A stretch of DNA of 64,000 bases from Pseudomonas hydrolytica (GTDB taxonomy: Bacteria; Pseudomonadota; Gammaproteobacteria; Pseudomonadales; Pseudomonadaceae). The notes beneath the pieces were generated by a model. The model did not search any database. It saw only the letters and a program-made list of their open reading frames with translations, and was not told the origin of the DNA. Position 1 is the first letter of the stretch; each line of letters begins with the position of its first letter. Shown here piece by piece: positions 63,307 through 64,000 of the stretch. The translations under genes were made by a program, and so were the position numbers. The stretch covers positions 3,038,001-3,102,000 of the forward strand of contig NZ_CP099397.1 of the NCBI RefSeq assembly GCF_021495345.1. The letters are read 5' to 3'.

Positions 63307-63831
63307 ATGCGCATTGTTAAAGAACAAGTAAACACAAGAACAGCAGAATACGTCAGCGAATCACAAGCAGCAGCAATGCTTCAGCTTGCAGTCGGAACGC
63401 TGAGGAATCTTCGAACAGTTAAATCGAATGGAAAGCCAATCCCGCACATCAAACAGGGCGGAAAGGTCTTTTATAAGAGAGACGACGTAATCGCGTACAA
63501 AGACAAGCCGAAAGCCCGGCTGGAGCATGAGTACCCACGTATTCCAGTTCTTTTCAATGACAACCCTCTTACTGTTTCAGATCCATCCACAAAACTAACT
63601 ACTGCTGAAGCAGCTCTCGCCTACGGTATTTCCAAGGCTTCCCTGCAAATCTGGCGCTCTAAGCGCCAGTTCCTTTGTGTTCTGCCCTTCATCAGCAAAG
63701 GCCATGAAGTGCATTACTTGGCCGGCGATCTCGCAACCTTCGTCCTCGAAGGTCGGTCGTACTGGAAAGCCCGCTCCCTGGAGCTTGGCATCAACTTCCA
63801 GCCGCACCCAAGGTCTGGCAGAGCCGCCTGA
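63307..63831 (+). CDS. Protein with two HTH domains
   Basis: A 174-aa protein with two excisionase-like HTH units: Y-V-S-E-S-Q-A-A-A-M-L-Q-L-A-V-G-T-L-R-N-L (residues about 15-60) and L-T-T-A-E-A-A-L-A-Y-G-I-S-K-A-S-L-Q-I-W (about 98-145). Each is followed by a wing-like V-F-Y-K or V-H-Y-L strand. A tandem arrangement suits binding to paired sites such as the duplicated hairpins upstream. It is divergent from the replication gene and may control it. Confidence 0.7.
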   Translation: MRIVKEQVNTRTAEYVSESQAAAMLQLAVGTLRNLRTVKSNGKPIPHIKQGGKVFYKRDDVIAYKDKPKARLEHEYPRIPVLFNDNPLTVSDPSTKLTTAEAALAYGISKASLQIWRSKRQFLCVLPFISKGHEVHYLAGDLATFVLEGRSYWKARSLELGINFQPHPRSGRAA

Positions 63832-63914
63832 CAGCTCCATTGTCATCCTTGACAGAACCACCTTTAAAACACATATTATAGTAATAAATATTTGTTTTGT
63901 CAATGGTGATTCAC

Positions 63915-64000
63915 ATGGATGAAGCTCCGTCAAGGAAAAAATCTCAGGGCCGCCCCGCTCTCAGCCCCCTGGAAAAGCAACGCCGCCTCGTAGCCCGCCT
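63915..64000 (+). CDS. Start of a gene running out of the window
   Basis: An open frame begins at ATG 63915 (or 63903 in the same frame) with D-E-A-P-S-R-K-K-S-Q-G-R-P-A-L-S-P-L and remains open to the window end. The basic G-R-P-A-L-S-P-L-E-K-Q-R-R start suggests a DNA-binding accessory protein. Too little is present to say more. Confidence 0.4.
   Translation, partial: MDEAPSRKKSQGRPALSPLEKQRRLVAR

Overview
The window looks like a stretch of a Pseudomonas-type gammaproteobacterial chromosome made mostly of accessory DNA. The left end and several modules are GC-rich with typical pseudomonad gene content. From about 36 kb onward the DNA is clearly more AT-rich and dominated by unknown genes, which points to horizontal transfer. 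No tRNA, rRNA or CRISPR array was recognised.

Layout. 1-6.4 kb holds a probable small-molecule biosynthesis operon (5-aminolevulinate-synthase-like enzyme, GNAT acetyltransferase, Gfo/Idh/MocA oxidoreductase, asparagine synthase) with an MFS exporter and a LysR regulator. 6.5-8.5 kb holds a HigB/NadS-type toxin-antitoxin pair and a second LysR gene. 9.1-22.0 kb is a complete heat/protein-quality-control island of the LHR/TLQ type, read right to left: HTH gene, sHsp20, ClpG, PLD/cardiolipin-synthase-like protein, FtsH, thioredoxin, KefB, PAS-GGDEF protein, PsiE, HtpX, DegP. Four of these genes (HTH, trx, kefB, GGDEF) carry frameshifts. 22.2-24.5 kb has IS66 and IS21-like relics next to a DUF4041/T5orf172 nuclease-like gene.

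24.5-30.1 kb is a metal-homeostasis module: RcnR/RcnA efflux with a G-tract operator, a His-rich exported protein, HupE, a membrane-anchored protein and ZnuA under a Zur-like box. 30.4-36.0 kb is a wrecked Tn4371-type conjugation region in which deletions created two in-frame fusions (TraG-TrbB and TrbE-TrbL), followed by a truncated trbF and a tyrosine integrase whose 5' half is inverted relative to its 3' half.

37.3-41.8 kb resembles a mobilisable element: AlpA regulators, small zinc-ribbon genes, a striking array of eight TGTTCTCTAGAACA-type repeats spaced 31-32 bp, a possible oriT, a MobC-like protein and a MOB relaxase. 60.4-64.0 kb has a CyRepA1-like replication ATPase, duplicated hairpins and a double-HTH protein, so the 37-64 kb block may be one plasmid-like or mobilisable element.

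Between these lie 41.8-60 kb of candidate defence cargo: two HEPN-type proteins with small partners, a Gabija-like OLD nuclease/UvrD helicase pair, a two-gene module of a glycine-zipper hydrophobic protein plus an unknown 420-aa protein, a PD-(D/E)XK-like gene broken by an in-frame stop beside a gamma-glutamylcyclotransferase-like gene, a ParS-type toxin-binding domain fused to a zinc-ribbon-like domain, integron-type gene cassettes without an integrase, and an HNH-domain protein. The best candidates for something undescribed are the 48.4-50.2 kb pair, the HEPN cluster and the 31-32 bp periodic repeat array.
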